NCBI RefSeq assembly: GCF_000257645.1
Contig: NZ_AJHJ01000013.1
Location: 49,735-113,734 of the forward strand
Direction of reading: 5' to 3'
DNA: 64,000 nt
Source: Serratia sp. M24T3
GTDB lineage: Bacteria > Pseudomonadota > Gammaproteobacteria > Enterobacterales > Enterobacteriaceae
How positions within the stretch are numbered: the first letter of the stretch is position 1; every line of letters begins with the position of its first letter. The position numbers and the translations under genes are program-made. This document shows positions 44,402 to 52,104 of the stretch, piece by piece. The notes below the pieces were generated by a model. The model ran no database searches. It saw nothing but the letters and a program-made list of their open reading frames with translations, and was not told the DNA's origin.

Positions 44402-45661
44402 TTAGTGAAACGCGCTCATCAACTTGCCGAGAATGATGCCCACAACCCCAAAGTCGGCATCGCCAAAGGTGGTTGAATTCGACAGGCCGCCGAGCACCGA
44501 GAGCAGAATCGCGGGCAGAAAGGAGATAATCAGGCCATTGACGAAAGCGCCGACAATAGCCCCGCGACGCCCGCCGGTTGCATTACCGTAAACTCCCGCG
44601 GTTGCGCCGCAGAAAAAATGCGGCACCAAGCCGGGAACAATAATGCTCAGCCCCAACATCGGGAAGAAGAACATACAAATCAGACCCGCGCAGAAGCTAC
44701 TCAGGAAACCGATAATCACCGCGTTCGGCGCAAACGGGAATACCGTCGGGCAGTCGAGAGCGGGCTTGGCGTCTTTTACGACTTTATCGGCAATGCCTTT
44801 AAACGCCGGTACGATCTCGGCAATAACCATACGCACACCGGCCAAAATGATGTATACGCCCGCAGCGAAGGTAATCGCCTGAATAATCGCAAAGATAATA
44901 TAGTTCTGCCCACCGCTAACCTGAGTTTCGGTAAACTCTTTGCCAGCGACCAACACCAGCACAATGAACAGAATTGTCATGGTCAGCGCAATGGCTATCG
45001 ATGAGTCATGAAGGAATTTCAGATGCTTGGGCACCTTAAACTCTTCAGTAGAGCGACTGCCCTTGCCAATAAGTTTACCGACCAGCGCCGCGCACAGATA
45101 ACCCGTTGATCCGAAATGGCCTAGCGCAAAATCGTCGCTGCCGGTAATTTTACGGGTGAACGGCTGCAGAATGGCTGGCGATATCACCATCAGCGCACCG
45201 AGGATCAGCGCGCCAGTCAGTACCAGCGGGAAACCGCTCATACCACCGGTCGCTAAAATAACCGCCAGCATCGCCGCCATATAAAGCGTGTGGTGCCCGG
45301 TCAGGAAGATGTATTTCAGCGGCGTGAGTCGCGCAAATAGAATATTGAACAGCATGCCCAATATCATAATCATCGCGGTTGAGGTGCCGAAGTTTTTCTG
45401 TGCAATCGCCGACACTACGTCGTTATTTGGCACTATGCCTTGAATATTAAACGAGTGAACAAATAACTCACTGAAGCTGGTTAGCGTGGTGGCAATAACC
45501 CCTGCACCGGCAATTAAAATCAGGAACCCCATAATCGTTTTCAGGGTGCCTGAAATAGTATCGGAGAAAGATTTCTTCTGTAATAACAGGCCAATTAATG
45601 AAAACAGGCCGACAAGAATAGCAGGTGTCCCTAGAACATCATTAATAATAAAACTGAGCAT
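44402..45661 (-). CDS. PTS EIIC component, ascorbate/galactitol-type (UlaA/SgaT family)
   Basis: Membrane channel of a phosphotransferase system, 419 residues from the ATG at 45661 (TGGAG 8 bases upstream), against about 465 for E. coli UlaA. About ten or more membrane segments are visible. UlaA-type phrases are NILFARLTPLKYIFLTGHHTLYMAAML and the loop FGHFGSTGYL-like stretch ALGHFGSTGYLCAALVGKLIG. Last gene of the EIIA-EIIB-EIIC operon. No lactonase, decarboxylase or epimerase gene (UlaG, D, E, F) is present, so ascorbate is only one possible substrate. Confidence 0.88.
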   Translation of the reverse strand: MLSFIINDVLGTPAILVGLFSLIGLLLQKKSFSDTISGTLKTIMGFLILIAGAGVIATTLTSFSELFVHSFNIQGIVPNNDVVSAIAQKNFGTSTAMIMILGMLFNILFARLTPLKYIFLTGHHTLYMAAMLAVILATGGMSGFPLVLTGALILGALMVISPAILQPFTRKITGSDDFALGHFGSTGYLCAALVGKLIGKGSRSTEEFKVPKHLKFLHDSSIAIALTMTILFIVLVLVAGKEFTETQVSGGQNYIIFAIIQAITFAAGVYIILAGVRMVIAEIVPAFKGIADKVVKDAKPALDCPTVFPFAPNAVIIGFLSSFCAGLICMFFFPMLGLSIIVPGLVPHFFCGATAGVYGNATGGRRGAIVGAFVNGLIISFLPAILLSVLGGLSNSTTFGDADFGVVGIILGKLMSAFH

Positions 45662-45789
45662 AAAAGACTCCAAATAATCGGTAATATTATGCCGCTGAAT
45701 TTCTTTTTTCTAAGCCCGGCTTTCAGACACAGGGTCATAGCGGCGGCCGGATGGCAGCCTGAGAGTTCAGTGATTTATCGTTATAAAAG

Positions 45790-46056
45790 TTATAAATTAT
45801 TGCTTAGGATTTCTTTTATTTTTGCATTATCCAGTAAATTATTCAGACCAAACACCGTGCGTTTTCCGTCGTCGAGGCTGGCTATAATTTCATTTGAGCC
45901 GATATAAATATCCGCGGCTTCAGACTTGGCCGAGCTTAAATCTGTGTGGCTAACTTCAGCCTCTTTTCCCAGTTCTTTAATGATTTTCTTGACGTTCATT
46001 TCAACAATAAAGCTACTGCCCAAACCATTACCGCAAACAATCAGGATCTTTTTCAT
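45790..46056 (-). CDS. PTS EIIB component (UlaB/GatB-like)
   Basis: It has 88 residues. The phosphorylated residue is Cys8 in LIVCGNGLGSSF, which is the UlaB type of P-loop. It accepts phosphate from the EIIA and passes it to sugar bound in the EIIC. It lies 19 bases after the EIIA stop. The 128 bases between it and the EIIC gene hold no clear terminator. Confidence 0.88.
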   Translation of the reverse strand: MKKILIVCGNGLGSSFIVEMNVKKIIKELGKEAEVSHTDLSSAKSEAADIYIGSNEIIASLDDGKRTVFGLNNLLDNAKIKEILSNNL

Positions 46057-46075
46057 TTTGTTCTCACACCGTCGA

Positions 46076-46519
46076 TTAGTATTTTTGGATTAGTGCATTC
46101 AGTGCCGGATAGGTATCGGCCTTAATTAATGCCTGGAAGTCATCTTCATCACTGAACAGCTCTGCCAGATGTGAAATCATCTCCAGATGTTCCTCGCCGT
46201 TGATGGCGCACAGCATCACCACGACATACACCGGATCGTTTTCCTCCGATTCGAAATGCACGCCTTGTTTGACATACAGCAATGATAGCCCGGGGGTAAT
46301 CCCCCCCTCTTCCGGTCTGGCATGCGGCATCGCCAGCCCCGGCGCGATCACGTAGTAAGGACCCAGCTTCTCGTGCGAAGCGAAAATGGCCTCGACGTAG
46401 CAGGGAGAAATGGCTCCGGCGGCCAATAAAGGCGCGGCGGATAGCCGGACAGCATCACGCCATCCAGCGGTCTGTTCCACGATTTTGACCCGGTCTGCTG
46501 TTAGCCATTTGGCGAGCAT
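46076..46519 (-). CDS. PTS EIIA component (mannitol/fructose/Ula type)
   Basis: It has 147 residues with the PTS EIIA-2 fold. His66 in GLAMPHARPEEGG is the phosphorylation site, and VVVMLCAINGEEHLEMISHLAELF is the conserved second half. GAGG lies before the ATG. First gene of the PTS operon, divergent from the LacI-type regulator. The two operators lie 80-125 bases upstream of its start, so repression is expected. Confidence 0.9.
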   Translation of the reverse strand: MLAKWLTADRVKIVEQTAGWRDAVRLSAAPLLAAGAISPCYVEAIFASHEKLGPYYVIAPGLAMPHARPEEGGITPGLSLLYVKQGVHFESEENDPVYVVVMLCAINGEEHLEMISHLAELFSDEDDFQALIKADTYPALNALIQKY

Positions 46520-46597
46520 GGGAACCTCACTGATTAAACGTTTTCAGGAGTATATGTGATGCATCCGATTGTTTTCTGTGATGGGAATCGCAAAAGC

Positions 46598-46611
46598 TGT
46601 TAGCGCTAACA
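46598..46611. promoter_or_regulatory. LacI-family operator O1
   Basis: TGTTAGCGCTAACA is a perfect 14-base palindrome with the central CG step typical of LacI/GalR-family operators. It lies between the PTS operon and the repressor gene. Its centre is 32 bases, about three helical turns, from that of O2. Confidence 0.8.
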
Positions 46612-46629
46612 CGCAATTCGATAACACAA

Positions 46630-46643
46630 TGTTAACGCTAACA
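46630..46643. promoter_or_regulatory. LacI-family operator O2
   Basis: TGTTAACGCTAACA matches O1 at 13 of 14 positions. It covers the CTAACA that would be the -35 element of the repressor promoter, suggesting autorepression. Confidence 0.78.
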
Positions 46644-46667
46644 ATTATAAAGTCTATCGACTATAAT
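46638..46667 (+). promoter_or_regulatory. Promoter of the LacI-type regulator gene
   Basis: A consensus -10 TATAAT (46662-46667) lies 18 bases after CTAACA (46638-46643), a 4-of-6 match to the -35 consensus that is part of operator O2. Transcription would start near 46674, about 60 bases before the ATG. Confidence 0.5.
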
Positions 46668-46734
46668 TGCCGACAGGCGTAAAAAAGGTCCAGGCGATCG
46701 CGGCACTATTGCGCATCAGACGACAGGGGAAAAA

Positions 46735-47760
46735 ATGAAGGCAAAACAACGGCGAAACTCAGGGAAGAGTACTCTGGCCGACGTCGCAAGAATGACCGGC
46801 GTCAGTACGATGACCGTTTCGCGCGTGCTTAGAGAGCCGGAAAAAGTGTCGCCGCAGGTGAGAGAAAAAATTGAGGCGGCGATCAGCGAACTCGGTTACG
46901 TGCCTAATCTGGCCGCCAGTAATCTGGCCTCGTCAACCTCACGTCTGGTTACTTTGGTGGTGCCTTCCACCAGCACGCCCGGTTGTTCGCAGTTTTCCGA
47001 AGCGCTGCATCAGGTATTGAAACCTAAAGGCTACAATATGATCCTCGCGGAGGATCATTTTACCGCCGCCGATGAGTCAAGGCTGGTTGAAATGATGCTG
47101 TCTTATAACCCTGCCGCGATGGTGATGTATCAGTTCGATAGCAGCGAGGAGAGCAATAATCTGTTGCTAAAGTCGACTATTCCGGTGGTTCAGGTCGGCG
47201 GCACTATCGCCACCCCGCTTGGCATCAATATCGGCACTAATTTTGGTTTGGCAATCAAGCAGCTGATTAATGCGCTGGCATTGAAAGGCTTTCACAACAT
47301 TGCTCTGCTGTGCGCCGCCCACGAACATCATATGGTGCAACAAATTCTTAGCGGCTGGCACTCTGCCATGCTGTCTCTAAACCAGTCACCGCATCGAGTG
47401 GTTAGCACTTCCTTACCGCCAACGGTTCAAACCGGCCAGCAATTGCTGCCCGAAATTTTGCTGAACTGGCCCGAGCTTGACCTGCTGATTTGTACGTCGG
47501 ACGAGCTGGCCAGCGGAGCCATCGCCGCCTGCCACAAAAAGGGCATTTCAGTACCGGCACAGCTGGCGATCGCCGGTCTGGGCGACGGCGATATCGCGCA
47601 AGTTTGCTCACCGGCACTGACTACCGTGGCGATCCCTTACAAGCAGATGGGCACGCTGACCGGCAAACTGATCCTCCAGGCCATTCAGGGAGAAGAGGTG
47701 GAAGAGAACAGCACATTGCCGACCCAGCTTATGCTACGTGGTAGCACTGCCGTTCACTAA
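46735..47760 (+). CDS. LacI-family transcriptional regulator
   Basis: Repressor of 341 residues. The HTH is STLADVARMTGVSTMTVSRVLREPEKVS, with the hinge helix LGYVPNLAASNLASS, most like GntR/IdnR among LacI members. The sugar-binding domain follows (LVTLVVPSTS, ILAEDHFTAADE, CTSDELASGAIAACHKKGISVPAQLAIAGLGDGDIA). It is divergent from the PTS operon, with two matching operators between. The effector is probably the PTS substrate or its phosphate. Its 3-prime end overlaps the convergent LysR gene by 27 bases. Confidence 0.93.
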   Translation: MKAKQRRNSGKSTLADVARMTGVSTMTVSRVLREPEKVSPQVREKIEAAISELGYVPNLAASNLASSTSRLVTLVVPSTSTPGCSQFSEALHQVLKPKGYNMILAEDHFTAADESRLVEMMLSYNPAAMVMYQFDSSEESNNLLLKSTIPVVQVGGTIATPLGINIGTNFGLAIKQLINALALKGFHNIALLCAAHEHHMVQQILSGWHSAMLSLNQSPHRVVSTSLPPTVQTGQQLLPEILLNWPELDLLICTSDELASGAIAACHKKGISVPAQLAIAGLGDGDIAQVCSPALTTVAIPYKQMGTLTGKLILQAIQGEEVEENSTLPTQLMLRGSTAVH

Positions 47761-48657
47761 TGTTGCGTGCACCAACTGGCGTAACCAACGATGTGCCGAA
47801 TCGACCTCAGAACGCGGATGCCACATCTGAGACACAGTAATACTTTGCGTTTTAACCGGTAACTCAAAGGCGTAGAAGCTGGCTGCTGTTCCCTCTTCCG
47901 ACAGATAATTCAGAAAAGACGCCGGCACCAGAGCGACCAGGTCAGACCCTCTTGCCACCGCCAGCGCGGAATGAAAGCTCGATACCACGGCGGCAATATT
48001 GCGCTGCAACCCCAGCTCTGCCAGCGCTTCATCCACGGGTCCGCTGGCTTTACCACTGCGCGTCGCGACAACGTGATCGCAGGCAGCATAATCTTGGGCG
48101 GTAATTTCCCGACGATTTTCGAGAGTGTGCCCTTTACGCACGACACCGATAAAACGATCCCTGAACAGTGCCTGCAAGCGGATTTCCGGCCCCATTTCCC
48201 CCAAGACGCCAATTTCGAGATCGACCAAACCTTCGCGCAAAGGCCGGTCGCTCTTCTCCGGCTTGGGCGCAAAACGCAGCCGCACGCGCGGTGCCGCCTT
48301 GACCGCAGCCGCAATCAGCGCCGCGCCGAAAGCCTCAACGAAACCGTCATTGGCTCGCAGGGTAAAAGTGCGGTCCAGCGTGGTTAAATCCAGCTCGGCC
48401 TTCGACGGGCTTAGAACCGCTCGCGCCTCGGCCAAAACATGATGCGTGCGCTCGCGGATCTCCTCGGCGTAAGGCGTCAACACCATATTTCGCCCTGCTC
48501 GTACCAGCAAAGGATCGCCGGTTGCCTCGCGCAAACGCCCCAGCGTTCGACTCATCGCCGAGGCACTTAATCCCAGACGGCGAGCCGCGCCTGCTACACT
48601 TCTTTCTGCCAACAGCGGGGCGAGAGCAATCAGTAAATTCAGATCGGGTTCAGTCAT
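47734..48657 (-). CDS. LysR-family transcriptional regulator
   Basis: It has 307 residues. The N-terminal HTH is LNLLIALAPLLAERSVAGAARRLGLSASAMSRTLGRLREATGDPLLVR, of the NodD/SyrM-like subgroup, and the effector domain (FTLRANDGFVEAFGAALIAAA) is typical. It is divergent from the SDR gene at 48871, with an AAGTGA/TCACTT inverted repeat 15 bases before its own ATG, so SDR control and autoregulation are likely. Confidence 0.92.
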   Translation of the reverse strand: MTEPDLNLLIALAPLLAERSVAGAARRLGLSASAMSRTLGRLREATGDPLLVRAGRNMVLTPYAEEIRERTHHVLAEARAVLSPSKAELDLTTLDRTFTLRANDGFVEAFGAALIAAAVKAAPRVRLRFAPKPEKSDRPLREGLVDLEIGVLGEMGPEIRLQALFRDRFIGVVRKGHTLENRREITAQDYAACDHVVATRSGKASGPVDEALAELGLQRNIAAVVSSFHSALAVARGSDLVALVPASFLNYLSEEGTAASFYAFELPVKTQSITVSQMWHPRSEVDSAHRWLRQLVHATLVNGSATT

Positions 48658-48671
48658 GGGCCTGCCTTTTC

Positions 48672-48687
48672 AAGTGAGAAATCACTT
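48672..48687. promoter_or_regulatory. Candidate LysR-type operator
   Basis: AAGTGA (48672-48677) and TCACTT (48682-48687) are perfect inverted arms around GAAA, in the 213-base space between the divergent LysR and SDR genes. The function is inferred from symmetry and place. Confidence 0.45.
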
Positions 48688-48870
48688 TGCCAGAAAGCGG
48701 ATTTTGGTCTCTTTGCGCCTGAGCCATACTAATGCCCTCGCCGAAAACTTGAAAGGCGCTCTATGCAGCTTATCAATGCAAATGCTGCGTCTTCCGCCTT
48801 ATCTGAGACAGGCGTAAAGTTTCTCAACCGGCAGCAATCCTGCTTAAGTAACCCTCCAGAGGAAATAGAG

Positions 48871-49575
48871 ATGACAACAGATTCTGTACAGAAAACCGTT
48901 TTGCTTATCGGCGCCTCGCGCGGTCTCGGCTTCGCAATGGCGGAAGAATATCTCAAGCATGGCGCGAAAGTGATCGCCACCGGGCGAGCTTTATCAACAG
49001 ATAAGCTGTTGCAACTGCAGAAAGTCTGGCCGCAGCAGCTTGAGGTTGAGACCGCCGATATCACGGTGCCGCAAGACGTCGATGCGCTGCATGAAAGGTT
49101 AGGAAACCGCCAGATTGACCTGCTGTTCGTCAACGCCGGGGTTAAAAATGCCGACGGAGAAACGATTGCCGATGTTTCGACAGAGGAATTTATTCGCGTG
49201 ATGGTGACCAACGCACTCAGCCCGCTGCGAGTGATTGAGAAATTTGAAGATTTGGTGCCGCCGACGGGTTCAATTGGCATTATGTCATCGGGTCAGGGCA
49301 GTCTGACCAATAATACCAACGGCAATTATGAAGTTTATCGCGGCAGTAAAGCGGCGCTGAATATGTTTATGCGCAGCTTCGCCGCCCGCCATAGTGAAGA
49401 CCCGCGTACCTTGCTGCTGATGGCACCGGGTTGGGTGCAAACCGATATGGGAGGGCCACAGGCGCGCCTGACCATTGATGAAAGTATTCCAAATCTAGTG
49501 AAAACTATCGAGACCTATTCAGGCGTTCCGGGACTACATTATCTGGATTATCAGGGGAAAGTCGTGCCTTGGTAA
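48871..49575 (+). CDS. SDR-family oxidoreductase
   Basis: Short-chain dehydrogenase of 234 residues. The ATG at 48871, with AGAGGA before it, is preferred to the in-frame ATG at 48763, whose extra 36 residues do not look like SDR sequence. Motifs are LIGASRGLGFAMAEEYLKHG for cofactor, NAGV, the Ser in IMSSGQGS and the catalytic Tyr/Lys in YEVYRGSKAAL, then APGWVQTDMGG. It resembles the C-factor-like SDR subgroup. The substrate is unknown. It is probably controlled by the divergent LysR protein. Confidence 0.9.
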   Translation: MTTDSVQKTVLLIGASRGLGFAMAEEYLKHGAKVIATGRALSTDKLLQLQKVWPQQLEVETADITVPQDVDALHERLGNRQIDLLFVNAGVKNADGETIADVSTEEFIRVMVTNALSPLRVIEKFEDLVPPTGSIGIMSSGQGSLTNNTNGNYEVYRGSKAALNMFMRSFAARHSEDPRTLLLMAPGWVQTDMGGPQARLTIDESIPNLVKTIETYSGVPGLHYLDYQGKVVPW

Positions 49576-49738
49576 ATCCGGCGCTGCTTTGTTTAATCGA
49601 GGGTCTGAGAAGGTATCTGTAAAGCAGAGTGTAAAATGAAAATAAAATGCCTCCTCAGACTTTGTATGCGCAGTTCAAAACTCTTTCGCAGTTCAAGGTC
49701 CGAGGAAGCATTCATTCACGCGGTGATTAAATTAAGAC

Positions 49739-50572
49739 TTAGAGACCCAGCGCCGTAAAATCCGCTGCATCATGGCGTTCAGCCAGTTGTTTCTCCCCCC
49801 AGGTGCGGTTGACGATACGTCCACGCGCGACTGCTGGTCGAGCTTCAATCTCATTGGTCCAGCGAAGCAGGTTAGTGTAAGACTTGGCATCGATAAACTC
49901 TGCCGCCTCGTAAAGCAGGCCATTAACCAAAGCGCCGTACCACGGCCAGATAGCAATATCGGCGATTGTGTATTCGTCACCGGCGATAAAGCGGTGCTCG
50001 GCCAGCTGCTTGTCGAGCAGGTCCAGATGGCGCTTGGCTTCCATGGTGAAGCGGTTAATGGCGTATTCGATTTTTTCCGGCGCATAGTGATAAAAATGAC
50101 CAAAACCGCCGCCGACGTATGGCGCAGAACCTTGCAACCAGAACAACCAGTTCAGGGCTTCGGTGCGCTTGGCGCGATCTTTTGGCAGGAAGAAACCAAA
50201 CTTATCGGCCAAATAAAGCAGGATTGCGCCGGATTCAAACACTCGCACCGGTTCGTCGCCGGAAACGTCAAGCAGCGCGGGGATCTTGGAGTTTGGATTA
50301 ACATCGACAAATCCTGAGGAGAACTGATCGCCCTCGTTGATGCGGATCAGATGCGCGTCATACTCCGCCCCTGTCACACCCAGCGCCAGCAGTTCTTCCA
50401 GCAAAATAGTCACTTTCTGGCCGTTGGGCGTGCCCAGGGAATAGAGCTGCAATGGATGTTTGCCGACGGGCAGTGTTTTCTCGTGAGTCGCGCCAGCCAC
50501 GGGGCGGTTAAGCTTGCCCCATGCGCCGCCAAGTTCGTTATTGGTCCAGACTTTAGGTGGTTGATAACTCAT
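49739..50572 (-). CDS. yghU: YghU-like glutathione S-transferase / disulfide-bond oxidoreductase
   Basis: It has 277 residues from the ATG at 50572, which has AGAGGAAG upstream; the frame stays open a further 48 codons but without family similarity. The N-terminal thioredoxin-like domain is HPLQLYSLGTPNGQKVTILLEEL, then LIRINEGDQFSSGFVDVNPNSKIPALLD. The helical C-terminal domain includes FIAGDEYTIADIAIWPWYG. This matches YghU/YfcG (nu-class) proteins, which reduce disulfides using two bound glutathiones. It appears to be a single-gene unit. Confidence 0.9.
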   Translation of the reverse strand: MSYQPPKVWTNNELGGAWGKLNRPVAGATHEKTLPVGKHPLQLYSLGTPNGQKVTILLEELLALGVTGAEYDAHLIRINEGDQFSSGFVDVNPNSKIPALLDVSGDEPVRVFESGAILLYLADKFGFFLPKDRAKRTEALNWLFWLQGSAPYVGGGFGHFYHYAPEKIEYAINRFTMEAKRHLDLLDKQLAEHRFIAGDEYTIADIAIWPWYGALVNGLLYEAAEFIDAKSYTNLLRWTNEIEARPAVARGRIVNRTWGEKQLAERHDAADFTALGL

Positions 50573-50998
50573 AACACTTCCTCTGTATTTGTTAGATTGA
50601 AGGCACGGCTTTACCCCAGTGTAGACCAGGCCCGTTGACTGCGGATACTCTGCCCGTGCTGTCGATGGCGCGTGATAGTTCTCACAGTTTACGAATTCAT
50701 TTTTAAAAGCCGCCATTCTTCACCCAGCAAGAAGCAGCAAAACAAGCTCAATTGTTAAGTAAAAGTTAAATTAATGATCTAAATATCTAATAATTTAACA
50801 TGATGGCATTGATTTGGTGGATGAGTTAGCGTCATTCGAGATTAAATTTAACCATAAATTAACATTATTTATTATAAATAATAACAATAACGGGCTTTTA
50901 TCACACATTGTTAACTTTTAAACGATGGGCCAGTTCGACCTTTGTTAATCTCGCTGTGTGGAAAAAATAACCACCCTACACATAACAAAGGTACAGCC
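50573..50998. other. Divergent intergenic region between yghU-like gene and sugar ABC operon
   Basis: 426 bases. The left part holds the leader of the GST gene. From about 50750 the sequence is very AT-rich, with repeated TTAAC motifs. A perfect inverted repeat, ATTATTTAT-T-ATAAATAAT (50864-50882), lies 117 bases before the binding-protein start. No regulator gene adjoins the sugar operon, so this element is the best regulatory candidate. No RNA gene was recognised. Confidence 0.45.
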
Positions 50999-51985
50999 AT
51001 GAAATTTAACCACGCATTAATCAGTGCATGTGTAATTTCAGCATGCATGTTGATCTCAACGCCAAGCTTTGCCGCCAAGCCTTACGATATTGCCGTCGTC
51101 GCTAAAGTCACCGGTATTCCATGGTTCACACGTATGGAAGTCGGGGTAAAAGAAGCCGCTACCAAATTAAACGTTAATGCCTATGAAGTCGGCGCTTCTA
51201 CGCCAGATCCGGCACAACAGGTAAAAGTCATTGAGGATTTGATCGCTAAAAAAGTCGACGCGATTATTGTGGTGCCAAATGATGCCAAAGTATTAGAACC
51301 GGTGCTTAAAAAAGCTCGTGAGGCCGGAATTGTGGTATTGACCAATGAATCTCCCGACCAGCGAATTGGCCAATGGGATATTGAAACCATCGACAGCCAG
51401 AAATATGCCGAAGCCAATATGGATGCGCTGGCAAAAGCTATGGACAGTAAAGGAGGCTACGCTATTTATGTCGGTTCACTGACTGTGCCATTGCATAATG
51501 CCTGGGCCGATACCGCGATTAAATATCAAAAAGAAAAATATCCCGATATGCATGAAGTCACCTCGCGCCTGCCGGTGGCTGAAAGTATTGATAAGTCCTA
51601 TTCCACTACTCTCGACTTAATGAAAGCCTATCCGGATCTGAAAGGGATTATTGGATTTGGTTCATTAGGCCCAATTGGTGCAGGTCAGGCGATTCAGCAA
51701 AAACGCGCCAAGAATAAAGTTGCCGTCGTCGGCATAGCCATGCCAGCGCAGGCCGCGCCGTATCTGGTTCGCGGTGATATCAAAAAAGTGCTGCTGTGGG
51801 ACCCGAAAGACGCGGGTTTCGCGCTGGTGAGTCTGGCAGATCAAATGCTACAGGGTAAGGCAGTCACCAAGGATCTGACTATTGACGGCCTGGGCAAAGC
51901 CGACGTCGATATGGATACCGGCGTGATCCGCTTTAACCGTATTCTTGAAGTTTCGGCAGATAATGCCAAAAGCCTGGGCTTCTAA
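50999..51985 (+). CDS. Sugar ABC transporter periplasmic binding protein (RbsB/LsrB-like)
   Basis: It has 328 residues from the ATG at 50999 (AAAGG upstream), with a signal peptide ending TPSFA-AKPYDI. Type I periplasmic fold, Peripla_BP_4: IAVVAKVTGIPWFTRMEVGVKEAATKLNV, PAQQVKVIEDLIAKKVDAIIVVPND, GGYAIYVGSLTVPLHNAWAD. Similarity is nearest to LsrB/RhaS-type receptors, but no lsrF, lsrG or lsrR genes are present. First gene of an operon with an ATPase, two permeases and a pentulose kinase, so a pentose or pentitol-like ligand is likely. A stable hairpin separates it from the ATPase gene. Confidence 0.91.
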   Translation: MKFNHALISACVISACMLISTPSFAAKPYDIAVVAKVTGIPWFTRMEVGVKEAATKLNVNAYEVGASTPDPAQQVKVIEDLIAKKVDAIIVVPNDAKVLEPVLKKAREAGIVVLTNESPDQRIGQWDIETIDSQKYAEANMDALAKAMDSKGGYAIYVGSLTVPLHNAWADTAIKYQKEKYPDMHEVTSRLPVAESIDKSYSTTLDLMKAYPDLKGIIGFGSLGPIGAGQAIQQKRAKNKVAVVGIAMPAQAAPYLVRGDIKKVLLWDPKDAGFALVSLADQMLQGKAVTKDLTIDGLGKADVDMDTGVIRFNRILEVSADNAKSLGF

Positions 51986-52048
51986 AATAATAATCGCTTC
52001 GGCACGGTTTTTTAAAATTACAGTTAGTTATTTTTAGTAGGTTATTTA

Positions 52049-52079
52049 ATATATCGATGCCTAACCCGCATCGATATAT
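52049..52079 (+). promoter_or_regulatory. Intercistronic 12-bp hairpin between binding protein and ATPase genes
   Basis: ATATATCGATGC (52049-52060) and GCATCGATATAT (52068-52079) are perfectly complementary with a 7-base loop, and end 25 bases before the ATPase start. No T run follows. This is a strong RNA stem in the place where importer operons often have a stabiliser that keeps binding protein levels above those of the membrane parts. Confidence 0.7.
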
Positions 52080-52104
52080 CACCAGTGCAGTAAGGAAAAT
52101 GTCG

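Noticed and set aside
44402..46519. True L-ascorbate PTS (ulaABC)
   Set aside because: No ula catabolic genes or UlaR-type repressor nearby; only the family, not the substrate, can be stated.
46545..46590. CRP site before the PTS EIIA gene
   Set aside because: TGTGA half-sites occur, but no correctly spaced TCACA partner.
51986..52030. Terminator after the sugar binding-protein gene (TTTTTT near 52010)
   Set aside because: No proper stem precedes the T run; the perfect stem at 52049-52079 is separate and has no T run.
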